64,000 nucleotides of DNA from Voacanga thouarsii (lineage: Eukaryota > Streptophyta > Magnoliopsida > Gentianales > Apocynaceae), in NCBI GenBank assembly GCA_026120185.1, contig JANUWF010001189.1:1-64000 (forward strand), read 5' to 3'. The translations under genes were made by a program, and so were the position numbers. The notes beneath the pieces are model-generated. The model ran no database searches and was not told where the DNA came from. It saw only the letters and a list, made by a program, of their open reading frames with translations. Positions 1 to 12,149 of the stretch are shown here, piece by piece. Positions within the stretch are counted from its first letter, which is position 1. Every line of letters starts with the position of its first letter.

Positions 1-872
1 AATTTGTTTAAATTGATAATAAAAGTGTTATGACTAGATTTGAAGATAATCGGACATATTTTGGCATGCAATCCAACAAATATCAACAAAAATACCGAAA
101 ACCTAAGGCATTTACAAGGATAGGCACTTTCAATTAATGATCTTACCGTTAGATTTGTTTGAATTGTTAATAAAAGTGTTTAGACTAAATTTGTATATAA
201 TCGGATATATTTTGGCACGTAATTCAACAAATATTAACAAAAATACTGAAACCTAAGGCATTTACAAAGATATGAGAATTAATGATCCGACCGTTAGATT
301 TGTTCAAATTTCTAGTAACAAGTGTTATGACCAAATTTGAAGATAATCGGATATATTTTGGCATGCAATCCAACAAATATCATCAAAAAGACCGAAAACC
401 TAAGGAATTTACCAAGATAGGCACTTTCAATTAAAGATCCGACCGTTAGATTTGTTTAAATTTCTAGGAAAAGTGTTATCGCCAAATTTGAAGATAGTCG
501 GATATATTTTGGCATGCAATCCAACAAATGACTACAAAATGACCGAAAATCGAAGACATTTACAAAGATAGGCACTTTCAATTAATGATCCAATCGTTAG
601 ATATGTTTAAATTGATAATAAAAGTGTTATGACTAGATTTGAAGATAATCGGATATATTTTGGCATGCAATCCAACAAATATCTACAAAAATATCGAAAA
701 CCTAAAACATTTATAAGGATATGCACTTTCAATAAATGATCCTTCCGTTAGATTTATTTAAATTGCTAATAAAAGTGTTATGACAAAATTTGAAAATAAT
801 CGGATATATTTTGACGAGCAATACAACAAATATCAACAAAAATACCGAAAATCTAAGGCATTTACAAAGATA
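1..872. repeat. HOR unit 0 (partial, cut by window start)
   Basis: Runs from inside m1 through m2-m6 to the first GGATCC. The m2/m3 joint is GAGAATTAATGATCCGA. Confidence 0.9.
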
Positions 873-1773
873 GGATCCTTGAATTAATGATTCCACCGTT
901 AGATTTGTTCAAATTTCTAGTAACAGTGTTATGACCAAATTCGAAGATAATCAGATATATTTTGGCATGCAATCCAACATATATCAACAAAAAAACCGAA
1001 AACCTAAGGCATTTACAAGAATAGGCACTTTCAATTAATGATCTTACCGTTAGATTTGTTTGAATTGTTAATAAAAGTGTTTAGATTAAATTTGTATATA
1101 ATCGGATATATTTTGGCACGTAATTCAACAAATATTAACAAAAATACTGAAACCTAAGGCATTTACAAAGATATGAGAATTAATGATCCGACCGTTAGAT
1201 TTGTTCAAATTTCTAGTAACAAGTGTTATGACCAAATTTGAAGATAATCAGATATATTTTGGCATGCAATCCAACAAATATCATCAAAAAGACCGAAAAC
1301 CTAAGGAATTTACCAAGATAGGCACTTTCAATTAAAGATCCGACCGTTAGATTTGTTTAAATTTCTAGGAAAAGTGTTATCGCCAAATTTGAAGATAGTC
1401 GGATATATTTTGGCATGCAATCCAACAAATGACTACAAAATGACCGAAAATCGAAGACATTTACAAAGATAGGCACTTTCAATTAATGATCCAATCGTTA
1501 GATATGTTTAAATTGATAATAAAAGTGTTATGACTAGATTTGAAGATAATCGGATATATTTTGGCATGCAATCCAACAAATATCTACAAAAATATCGAAA
1601 ACCTAAAACATTTATAAGGATATGCACTTTCAATAAATGATCCTTCCGTTAGATTTATTTAAATTGCTAATAAAAGTGTTATGACAAAATTTGAAAATAA
1701 TCGGATATATTTTGACAGGCAATACAACAAATATCAACAAAAATACCGAAAATCTAAGGCATTTACAAAGATA
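873..1773. repeat. HOR unit 1: 6-monomer variant, 901 bp
   Basis: An m7/m1 hybrid (joint near 1013, ACAAGAATAGG) removes one monomer. m2 has the GATTAAATTTG spelling typical of 6-monomer units. Confidence 0.9.
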
Positions 1774-3281
1774 GGATCCTTGAATTAATGATTCCACCGT
1801 TAGATTTGTTCAAATTTCTAGTAACGAGTGTTATGACCAAATTCGAAGATAATCGGATATATTTTGGCATGCAATCCAACATATATCAACAAAAAAACCG
1901 AAAACCTAAGACATTTATAAAGATAGACAGCTTTCAATTAATGATCTGATCGTTAAATTTGTTTAAATTGATAATAAAAGTGTTATGACTAGATTTGAAG
2001 ATAATCGGACATATTTTGGCATGCAATCCAACAAATATCAACAAAAATACCGAAAACCTAAGGCATTTACAAGGATAGGCACTTTCAATTAATGATCTTA
2101 CCGTTAGATTTGTTTGAATTGTTAATAAAAGTGTTTAGACTAAATTTGTATATAATCGGATATATTTTGGCACGTAATTCAACAAATATTAACAAAAATA
2201 CTGAAACCTAAGGCATTTACAAAGATATGGGAATTAATGATCCCACCGTTAGATTTGTTCAAATTTCTAGTAACAGTGTTATGACCAAATTTGAAGATAA
2301 TCAGATATATTTTGGCATGCAATCCAACAAATATCATCAAAAAGACCGAAAACCTAAGGAATTTACCAAGATAGGCACTTTCAATTAAAGATCCGACCGT
2401 TAGATTTGTTTAAATTTCTAGGAAAAGTGTTATCGCCAAATTTGAAGATAGTCGGATATATTTTGGCATGCAATCCAACAAATGACTACAAAATGACCGA
2501 AAATCGAAGACATTTACAAAGATAGGCACTTTCAATTAATGATCCAATCGTTAGATATGTTTAAATTGATAATAAAAGTGTTATGACTAGATTTGAAGAT
2601 AATCGGATATATTTTGGCATGCAATCCAACAAATATCTACAAAAATATCGAAAACCTAAAACATTTATAAGGATATGCACTTTCAATAAATGATCCTTCC
2701 GTTAGATTTATTTAAATTGCTAATAAAAGTGTTATGACAAAATTTGAAGATAATCGGATATATTTTGGCATGCAATCCAACAAATATCAACAAAAATATC
2801 GAAAACCTAAGGCATTTACAAAGATAGGCATCTTTCAATTAATGATTCCTACCGTTAGATTTGTTTAAATTGATAATAAAAGTGTTATGACTAGATTTGA
2901 AGATAATCGGATATATTTTGGCATGCAATCCAACAAATGACTACAAAATGACCGAAAATCGAAGACATTTACAAAGATAGGCACTTTCAATTAATGATCC
3001 AATCGTTAGATATGTTTAAATTGATAATAAAAGTGTTATGACTAGATTTGAAGATAATCGGATATATTTTGGCATGCAATCCAACAAATATCTACAAAAA
3101 TATCGAAAACCTAAAACATTTATAAGGATATGCACTTTCAATAAATGATCCTTCCGTTAGATTTATTTAAATTGCTAATAAAAGTGTTATGACAAAATTT
3201 GAAAATAATCGGATATATTTTGACAGGCAATACAACAAATATCAACAAAAATACCGAAAATCTAAGGCATTTACAAAGATA
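1774..3281. repeat. HOR unit 2: 10-monomer alpha variant, 1508 bp
   Basis: After m5 there is an m6-like monomer without the BamHI tail (2694-2844, GATAGGCATCTTTC), then an m1/m4-like hybrid starting GATTCCTACCG with an m4 tail (about 2845-2995), then normal m5, m6. This adds three monomers. It is the only copy of this arrangement in the window. The m3 start is GATCCCA. Confidence 0.85.
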
Positions 3282-4334
3282 GGATCCTTGAATTAATGAT
3301 TCCACCGTTAGATTTGTTCAAATTTCTAGTAACGAGTGTTATGACCAAATTCGAAGATAATCAGATATATTTTGGCATGCAATCCAACATATATCAACAA
3401 AAAAACCGAAAACCTAAGGCATTTATAAAGATAGACAGTTTCAATTAATGATCTGATCGTTAAATTTGTTTAAATTGATAATAAAAGTGTTATGACTAGA
3501 TTTGAAGATAATCGGACATATTTTGGCATGCAATCCAACAAATATCAACAAAAATACCGAAAACCTAAGGCATTTACAAGGATAGGCACTTTCAATTAAT
3601 GATCTTACCGTTAGATTTGTTTGAATTGTTAATAAAAGTGTTTAGACTAAATTTGTATATAATCGGATATATTTTGGCACGTAATTCAACAAATATTAAC
3701 AAAAATACTGAAACCTAAGGCATTTACAAAGATATGGGAATTAATGATCCCACTAGTTAGATTTGTTCAAATTTCTAGTAACAGTGTTATGACCAAATTT
3801 GAAGATAATCAGATATATTTTGGCATGCAATCCAACAAATATCATCAAAAAGACCGAAAACCTAAGGAATTTACCAAGATAGGCACTTTCAATTAAAGAT
3901 CCGACCGTTAGATTTGTTTAAATTTCTAGGAAAAGTGTTATCGCCAAATTTGAAGATAGTCGGATATATTTTGGCATGCAATCCAACAAATGACTACAAA
4001 ATGACCGAAAATCGAAGACATTTACAAAGATAGGCACTTTCAATTAATGATCCAATCGTTAGATATGTTTAAATTGATAATAAAAGTGTTATGACTAGAT
4101 TTGAAGATAATCGGATATATTTTGGCATGCAATCCAACAAATATCTACAAAAATATCGAAAACCTAAAACATTTATAAGGATATGCACTTTCAATAAATG
4201 ATCCTTCCGTTAGATTTATTTAAATTGCTAATAAAAGTGTTATGACAAAATTTGAAAATAATCGGATATATTTTGACGAGCAATACAACAAATATCAACA
4301 AAAATACCGAAAATCTAAGGCATTTACAAAGATA
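3282..4334. repeat. HOR unit 3: standard 7-monomer, 1053 bp
   Basis: m7, m1-m6 in order. The m3 start reads GATCCCACTAGTT, one of the odd spellings of the ACCGTT site. Confidence 0.9.
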
Positions 4335-5986
4335 GGATCCTTGAATTAATGATTCCACCGTTAGATTTGTTCAAATTTCTAGTAACAGATGTTATGACCA
4401 AATTCGAAGATAATCAGATATATTTTGGCATGCAATCCAACATATATCAACAAAAAAACCGAAAACCTAAGGCATTTATAAAGATAGACAGTTTCAATTA
4501 ATGATCTGATCGTTAAATTTGTTTAAATTGATAATAAAAGTGTTATGACTAGATTTGAAGATAATCGGACATATTTTGGCATGCAATCCAACAAATATCA
4601 ACAAAAATACCGAAAACCTAAGGCATTTACAAGGATAGGCACTTTCAATTAATGATCTTACCGTTAGATTTGTTTGAATTGTTAATAAAAGTGTTTAGAC
4701 TAAATTTGTATATAATCGGATATATTTTGGCACGTAATTCAACAAATATTAACAAAAATACTGAAACCTAAGGCATTTACAAAGATATGAGAATTAATGA
4801 TCCGACCAGTTAGATTTGTTCAAATTTCTAGTAACGAGTGTTATGACCAAATTTGAAGATAATCAGATATATTTTGGCATGCAATCCAACAAATATCATC
4901 AAAAAGACCGAAAACCTAAGGAATTTACCAAGATAGGCACTTTCAATTAAAGATCCGACCGTTAGATTTGTTTAAATTTCTAGGAAAAGTGTTATCGCCA
5001 AATTTGAAGATAGTCGGATATATTTTGGCATGCAATCCAACAAATGACTACAAAATGACCGAAAATCGAAGACATTTACAAAGATAGGCACTTTCAATTA
5101 ATGATCCAATCGTTAGATATGTTTAAATTGATAATAAAAGTGTTATGACTAGATTTGAAGATAATCGGACATATTTTGGCATGCAATCCAACAAATATCA
5201 ACAAAAATACCGAAAACCTAAGGCATTTACAAGGATAGGCACTTTCAATTAATGATCTTACCGTTAGATTTGTTTGAATTGTTAATAAAAGTGTTTAGAC
5301 TAAATTTGTATATAATCGGATATATTTTGGCACGTAATTCAACAAATATTAACAAAAATACTGAAACCTAAGGCATTTACAAAGATATGAGAATTAATGA
5401 TCCGACCGTTAGATTTGTTCAAATTTCTAGTAACAGTGTTATGACCAAATTTGAAGATAATCAGATATATTTTGGCATGCAATCCAACAAATATCATCAA
5501 AAAGACCGAAAACCTAAGGAATTTACCAAGATAGGCACTTTCAATTAAAGATCCGACCGTTAGATTTGTTTAAATTTCTAGGAAAAGTGTTATCGCCAAA
5601 TTTGAAGATAGTCGGATATATTTTGGCATGCAATCCAACAAATGACTACAAAATGACCGAAAATCGAAGACATTTACAAAGATAGGCACTTTCAATTAAT
5701 GATCCAATCGTTAGATATGTTTAAATTGATAATAAAAGTGTTATGACTAGATTTGAAGATAATCGGATATATTTTGGCATGCAATCCAACAAATATCTAC
5801 AAAAATATCGAAAACCTAAAACATTTATAAGGATATGCACTTTCAATAAATGATCCTTCCGTTAGATTTATTTAAATTGCTAATAAAAGTGTTATGACAA
5901 AATTTGAAAATAATCGGATATATTTTGACGAGCAATACAACAAATATCAACAAAAATACCGAAAATCTAAGGCATTTACAAAGATA
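4335..5986. repeat. HOR unit 4: 11-monomer variant, 1652 bp
   Basis: m7, m1-m4, then an m5/m1 hybrid at about 5104-5254 (m5 head GATCCAATCG, m1 tail with GGACAT), then m2-m6. The m2 markers at 4731 and 5331 are only 600 bp apart, showing that m5 (tail) to m1 was deleted from one unit by exchange inside related monomers. Confidence 0.9.
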
Positions 5987-8089
5987 GGATCCTTGAATTA
6001 ATGATTCCACCGTTAGATTTGTTCAAATTTCTAGTAACAGTGTTATGACCAAATTCGAAGATAATCAGATATATTTTGGCATGCAATCCAACATATATCA
6101 ACAAAAAAACCGAAAACCTAAGGCATTTATAAAGATAGACAGTTTCAATTAATGATCTGATCGTTAAATTTGTTTAAATTGATAATAAAAGTGTTATGAC
6201 TAGATTTGAAGATAATCGGACATATTTTGGCATGCAATCCAACAAATATCAACAAAAATACCGAAAACCTAAGGCATTTACAAGGATAGGCACTTTCAAT
6301 TAATGATCTTACCGTTAGATTTGTTTGAATTGTTAATAAAAGTGTTTAGACTAAATTTGTATATAATCGGATATATTTTGGCACGTAATTCAACAAATAT
6401 TAACAAAAATACTGAAACCTAAGGCATTTACAAAGATATGAGAATTAATGATCCGACCGTTAGATTTGTTCAAATTTCTAGTAACAGTGTTATGACCAAA
6501 TTTGAAGATAATCAGATATATTTTGGCATGCAATCCAACAAATATCATCAAAAAGACCGAAAACCTAAGGAATTTACCAAGATAGGCACTTTCAATTAAA
6601 GATCCGACCGTTAGATTTGTTTAAATTTCTAGGAAAAGTGTTATCGCCAAATTTGAAGATAGTCGGATATATTTTGGCATGCAATCCAACAAATGACTAC
6701 AAAATGACCGAAAATCGAAGACATTTACAAAGATAGGCACTTTCAATTAATGATCCAATCGTTAGATATGTTTAAATTGATAATAAAAGTGTTATGACTA
6801 GATTTGAAGATAATCGGATATATTTTGGCATGCAATCCAACAAATATCTACAAAAATATCGAAAACCTAAAACATTTATAAGGATATGCACTTTCAATAA
6901 ATGATCCTTCCGTTAGATTTATTTAAATTGCTAATAAAAGTGTTATGACAAAATTTGAAAATAATCGGATATATTTTGACGAGCAATACAACAAATATCA
7001 ACAAAAATACCGAAAATCTAAGGCATTTACAAAGATAGGATCCTTGAATTAATGATTCCACCGTTAGATTTGTTCAAATTTCTAGTAACGAGTGTTATGA
7101 CCAAATTCGAAGATAATCAGATATATTTTGGCATGCAATCCAACATATATCAACAAAAAAACCGAAAACCTAAGGCATTTATAAAGATAGACAGTTTCAA
7201 TTAATGATCTGATCGTTAAATTTGTTTAAATTGATAATAAAAGTGTTATGACTAGATTTGAAGATAATCGGACATATTTTGGCATGCAATCCAACAAATA
7301 TCAACAAAAATACCGAAAACCTAAGGCATTTACAAGGATAGGCACTTTCAATTAATGATCTTACCGTTAGATTTGTTTGAATTGTTAATAAAAGTGTTTA
7401 GACTAAATTTGTATATAATCGGATATATTTTGGCACGTAATTCAACAAATATTAACAAAAATACTGAAACCTAAGGCATTTACAAAGATATGGGAATTAA
7501 TGATCCGACCGTTAGATTTGTTCAAATTTCTAGTAACAGTGTTATGACCAAATTTGAAGATAATCAGATATATTTTGGCATGCAATCCAACAAATATCAT
7601 CAAAAAGACCGAAAACCTAAGGAATTTACCAAGATAGGCACTTTCAATTAAAGATCCGACCGTTAGATTTGTTTAAATTTCTAGGAAAAGTGTTATCGCC
7701 AAATTTGAAGATAGTCGGATATATTTTGGCATGCAATCCAACAAATGACTACAAAATGACCGAAAATCGAAGACATTTACAAAGATAGGCACTTTCAATT
7801 AATGATCCAATCGTTAGATATGTTTAAATTGATAATAAAAGTGTTATGACTAGATTTGAAGATAATCGGATATATTTTGGCATGCAATCCAACAAATATC
7901 TACAAAAATATCGAAAACCTAAAACATTTATAAGGATATGCACTTTCAATAAATGATCCTTCCGTTAGATTTATTTAAATTGCTAATAAAAGTGTTATGA
8001 CAAAATTTGAAAATAATCGGATATATTTTGACAGGCAATACAACAAATATCAACAAAAATACCGAAAATCTAAGGCATTTACAAAGATA
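5987..8089. repeat. HOR units 5-6: standard 7-monomer units
   Basis: Boundary GGATCC at 7038 (1051 and 1052 bp). The m3 start is GATCCGA in both. Unit 6 has the GATATGGGAATT spelling, unit 5 GATATGAGAATT. Confidence 0.9.
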
Positions 8090-8990
8090 GGATCCTTGAA
8101 TTAATGATTCCACCGTTAGATTTGTTCAAATTTCTAGTAACAGTGTTATGACCAAATTCGAAGATAATCAGATATATTTTGGCATGCAATCCAACATATA
8201 TCAACAAAAAAACCGAAAACCTAAGGCATTTACAAGAATAGGCACTTTCAATTAATGATCTTACCGTTAGATTTGTTTGAATTGTTAATAAAAGTGTTTA
8301 GATTAAATTTGTATATAATCGGATATATTTTGGCACGTAATTCAACAAATATTAACAAAAATACTGAAACCTAAGGCATTTACAAAGATATGAGAATTAA
8401 TGATCCGACCGTTAGATTTGTTCAAATTTCTAGTAACGAGTGTTATGACCAAATTTGAAGATAATCAGATATATTTTGGCATGCAATCCAACAAATATCA
8501 TCAAAAAGACCGAAAACCTAAGGAATTTACCAAGATAGGCACTTTCAATTAAAGATCCGACCGTTAGATTTGTTTAAATTTCTAGGAAAAGTGTTATCGC
8601 CAAATTTGAAGATAGTCGGATATATTTTGGCATGCAATCCAACAAATGACTACAAAATGACCGAAAATCGAAGACATTTACAAAGATAGGCACTTTCAAT
8701 TAATGATCCAATCGTTAGATATGTTTAAATTGATAATAAAAGTGTTATGACTAGATTTGAAGATAATCGGATATATTTTGGCATGCAATCCAACAAATAT
8801 CTACAAAAATATCGAAAACCTAAAACATTTATAAGGATATGCACTTTCAATAAATGATCCTTCCGTTAGATTTATTTAAATTGCTAATAAAAGTGTTATG
8901 ACAAAATTTGAAAATAATCGGATATATTTTGACAGGCAATACAACAAATATCAACAAAAATACCGAAAATCTAAGGCATTTACAAAGATA
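8090..8990. repeat. HOR unit 7: 6-monomer variant, 901 bp
   Basis: m7/m1 hybrid joint near 8231, followed by the GATTAAATTTG form of m2, as in unit 1. Confidence 0.9.
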
Positions 8991-9157
8991 GGATCCTTGA
9001 ATTAATGATTCCACCGTTAGATTTGTTCAAATTTCTAGTAACAGTGTTATGACCAAATTCGAAGATAATCAGATATATTTTGGCATGCAATCCAACATAT
9101 ATCAACAAAAAAACCGAAAACCTAAGGCATTTATAAAGATAGACAGTTTCAATTAAT

Positions 9158-9308
9158 GATCTGATCGTTAAATTTGTTTAAATTGATAATAAAAGTGTTA
9201 TGACTAGATTTGAAGATAATCGGACATATTTTGGCATGCAATCCAACAAATATCAACAAAAATACCGAAAACCTAAGGCATTTACAAGGATAGGCACTTT
9301 CAATTAAT
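9158..9308. repeat. Reference monomer m1 of the left HOR
   Basis: 151 bp. Diagnostic for m1: start GATCTGATCGTTAAATTTG, the middle CGGACATATTTTGG (GGACAT instead of GGATAT), and the tail ACAAGGATAGGCAC. It carries the common GGCATGCAATCC landmark. This is the monomer lost in the 6-monomer unit variants. Its closest relatives in the right domain also directly precede m2. Confidence 0.9.
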
Positions 9309-9453
9309 GATCTTACCGTTAGATTTGTTTGAATTGTTAATAAAAGTGTTTAGACTAAATTTGTATATAATCGGATATATTTTGGCACGTAATTCAACAA
9401 ATATTAACAAAAATACTGAAACCTAAGGCATTTACAAAGATATGGGAATTAAT
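9309..9453. repeat. Reference monomer m2 (short, CATGCA-less)
   Basis: 145 bp, about six bases shorter than its neighbours because the tail reads GATATGGGAATTAAT and lacks most of GGCACTTTC. Diagnostic: GATCTTACCG start, GTGTTTAGACTAAATTTG, and GGCACGTAATTC where other monomers have GGCATGCAATCC. It therefore lacks the SphI/CATGCA motif. The 6-monomer units carry GATTAAATTTG and GATATGAGAATT here instead. Confidence 0.9.
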
Positions 9454-9604
9454 GATCCCACCGTTAGATTTGTTCAAATTTCTAGTAACAGTGTTATGAC
9501 CAAATTTGAAGATAATCAGATATATTTTGGCATGCAATCCAACAAATATCATCAAAAAGACCGAAAACCTAAGGAATTTACCAAGATAGGCACTTTCAAT
9601 TAAA
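9454..9604. repeat. Reference monomer m3
   Basis: 151 bp. Diagnostic: TTTGTTCAAATTTCTAGTAA, AATATCATCAAAAAGACC, and AAGGAATTTACCAAG. It ends CAATTAAA instead of CAATTAAT. Its start alternates between GATCCCA and GATCCGA from unit to unit, which is the basis of the third-level pattern reported in the findings. It contains two of the micro-variant hot spots (after GTAAC, and at ACCGTT). Confidence 0.9.
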
Positions 9605-9754
9605 GATCCGACCGTTAGATTTGTTTAAATTTCTAGGAAAAGTGTTATCGCCAAATTTGAAGATAGTCGGATATATTTTGGCATGCAATCCAACAAATGA
9701 CTACAAAATGACCGAAAATCGAAGACATTTACAAAGATAGGCACTTTCAATTAA
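9605..9754. repeat. Reference monomer m4
   Basis: 150 bp. Diagnostic: CTAGGAAAAGTGTTATCGCC, GATAGTCGG, AAATGACTACAAAATGACCG and AAAATCGAAGACATTTAC. It keeps the CATGCA landmark. It is one of the most invariant monomers across all left units. Confidence 0.9.
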
Positions 9755-9905
9755 TGATCCAATCGTTAGATATGTTTAAATTGATAATAAAAGTGTTATG
9801 ACTAGATTTGAAGATAATCGGATATATTTTGGCATGCAATCCAACAAATATCTACAAAAATATCGAAAACCTAAAACATTTATAAGGATATGCACTTTCA
9901 ATAAA
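9755..9905. repeat. Reference monomer m5
   Basis: 151 bp. Diagnostic: GATCCAATCGTTAGATATG, AATATCTACAAAAATATCG, CCTAAAACATTTATAAGG and the ending TTTCAATAAAT. Extra copies of m5 or m5-like monomers account for the beta-type 10-monomer units at 23886-26893 and the 8-monomer unit after them. Confidence 0.9.
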
Positions 9906-10057
9906 TGATCCTTCCGTTAGATTTATTTAAATTGCTAATAAAAGTGTTATGACAAAATTTGAAAATAATCGGATATATTTTGACGAGCAATACAACAAAT
10001 ATCAACAAAAATACCGAAAATCTAAGGCATTTACAAAGATAGGATCCTTGAATTAAT
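9906..10057. repeat. Reference monomer m6 (BamHI-bearing, CATGCA-less)
   Basis: 152 bp. Diagnostic: GATCCTTCCGTTAGATTTAT, GACAAAATTTGAAAATAATC, then TTTTGACGAGCAATAC or TTTTGACAGGCAATAC in place of the CATGCA landmark, and a tail AGATAGGATCCTTGAATTAAT containing the unit's only GGATCC. The GAC(A/G)(G/A)GC position is a micro-variant hot spot with at least four spellings. Confidence 0.9.
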
Positions 10058-10209
10058 GATTCCACCGTTAGATTTGTTCAAATTTCTAGTAACGAGTGTT
10101 ATGACCAAATTCGAAGATAATCAGATATATTTTGGCATGCAATCCAACATATATCAACAAAAAAACCGAAAACCTAAGGCATTTATAAAGATAGACAGTT
10201 TCAATTAAT
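10058..10209. repeat. Reference monomer m7
   Basis: 152 bp. Diagnostic: start GATTCCACCG (no GATC at the usual place), CAAATTCGAAGATAATC, CCAACATATATCAAC, and AGATAGACAGTTTC. In 6-monomer units the second half is replaced by the m1 tail ACAAGAATAGGCAC, which marks an exchange joint. Confidence 0.9.
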
Positions 10210-12149
10210 GATCTGATCGTTAAATTTGTTTAAATTGATAATAAAAGTGTTATGACTAGATTTGAAGATAATCGGACATATTTTGGCATGCAATCCAACA
10301 AATATCAACAAAAATACCGAAAACCTAAGGCATTTACAAGGATAGGCACTTTCAATTAATGATCTTACCGTTAGATTTGTTTGAATTGTTAATAAAAGTG
10401 TTTAGACTAAATTTGTATATAATCGGATATATTTTGGCACGTAATTCAACAAATATTAACAAAAATACTGAAACCTAAGGCATTTACAAAGATATGGGAA
10501 TTAATGATCCCACTAGTTAGATTTGTTCAAATTTCTAGTAACGAGTGTTATGACCAAATTTGAAGATAATCGGATATATTTTGGCATGCAATCCAACAAA
10601 TATCATCAAAAAGACCGAAAACCTAAGGAATTTACCAAGATAGGCACTTTCAATTAAAGATCCGACCGTTAGATTTGTTTAAATTTCTAGGAAAAGTGTT
10701 ATCGCCAAATTTGAAGATAGTCGGATATATTTTGGCATGCAATCCAACAAATGACTACAAAATGACCGAAAATCGAAGACATTTACAAAGATAGGCACTT
10801 TCAATTAATGATCCAATCGTTAGATATGTTTAAATTGATAATAAAAGTGTTATGACTAGATTTGAAGATAATCGGATATATTTTGGCATGCAATCCAACA
10901 AATATCTACAAAAATATCGAAAACCTAAAACATTTATAAGGATATGCACTTTCAATAAATGATCCTTCCGTTAGATTTATTTAAATTGCTAATAAAAGTG
11001 TTATGACAAAATTTGAAAATAATCGGATATATTTTGACGAGCAATACAACAAATATCAACAAAAATACCGAAAATCTAAGGCATTTACAAAGATAGGATC
11101 CTTGAATTAATGATTCCACCGTTAGATTTGTTCAAATTTCTAGTAACGAGTGTTATGACCAAATTCGAAGATAATCAGATATATTTTGGCATGCAATCCA
11201 ACATATATCAACAAAAAAACCGAAAACCTAAGGCATTTATAAAGATAGACAGTTTCAATTAATGATCTGATCGTTAAATTTGTTTAAATTGATAATAAAA
11301 GTGTTATGACTAGATTTGAAGATAATCGGACATATTTTGGCATGCAATCCAACAAATATCAACAAAAATACCGAAAACCTAAGGCATTTACAAGGATAGG
11401 CACTTTCAATTAATGATCTTACCGTTAGATTTGTTTGAATTGTTAATAAAAGTGTTTAGACTAAATTTGTATATAATCGGATATATTTTGGCACGTAATT
11501 CAACAAATATTAACAAAAATACTGAAACCTAAGGCATTTACAAAGATATGGGAATTAATGATCCGACTCGTTAGATTTGTTCAAATTTCTAGTAACAAGT
11601 GTTATGACCAAATTTGAAGATAATCAGATATATTTTGGCATGCAATCCAACAAATATCATCAAAAAGACCGAAAACCTAAGGAATTTACCAAGATAGGCA
11701 CTTTCAATTAAAGATCCGACCGTTAGATTTGTTTAAATTTCTAGGAAAAGTGTTATCGCCAAATTTGAAGATAGTCGGATATATTTTGGCATGCAATCCA
11801 ACAAATGACTACAAAATGACCGAAAATCGAAGACATTTACAAAGATAGGCACTTTCAATTAATGATCCAATCGTTAGATATGTTTAAATTGATAATAAAA
11901 GTGTTATGACTAGATTTGAAGATAATCGGATATATTTTGGCATGCAATCCAACAAATATCTACAAAAATATCGAAAACCTAAAACATTTATAAGGATATG
12001 CACTTTCAATAAATGATCCTTCCGTTAGATTTATTTAAATTGCTAATAAAAGTGTTATGACAAAATTTGAAAATAATCGGATATATTTTGACAGGCAATA
12101 CAACAAATATCAACAAAAATACCGAAAATCTAAGGCATTTACAAAGATA

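Larger units (their letters stand above)
8991..12149. repeat. HOR units 8-10: standard 7-monomer units
   Basis: GGATCC boundaries at 10042 and 11096 (1051, 1054 and 1054 bp). m3 starts: GATCCCA in units 8 and 9, GATCCGACTCGTT in unit 10, which precedes a 6-monomer unit. Confidence 0.9.

Noticed and set aside
9158..9308. CENP-B-box-like element on the minus strand (TTTGTTGGATTGCATG)
   Set aside because: It resembles the first half of the mammalian box, but the essential TTCG reads TTTG and the CGGG part is GCAT. Not a credible site.
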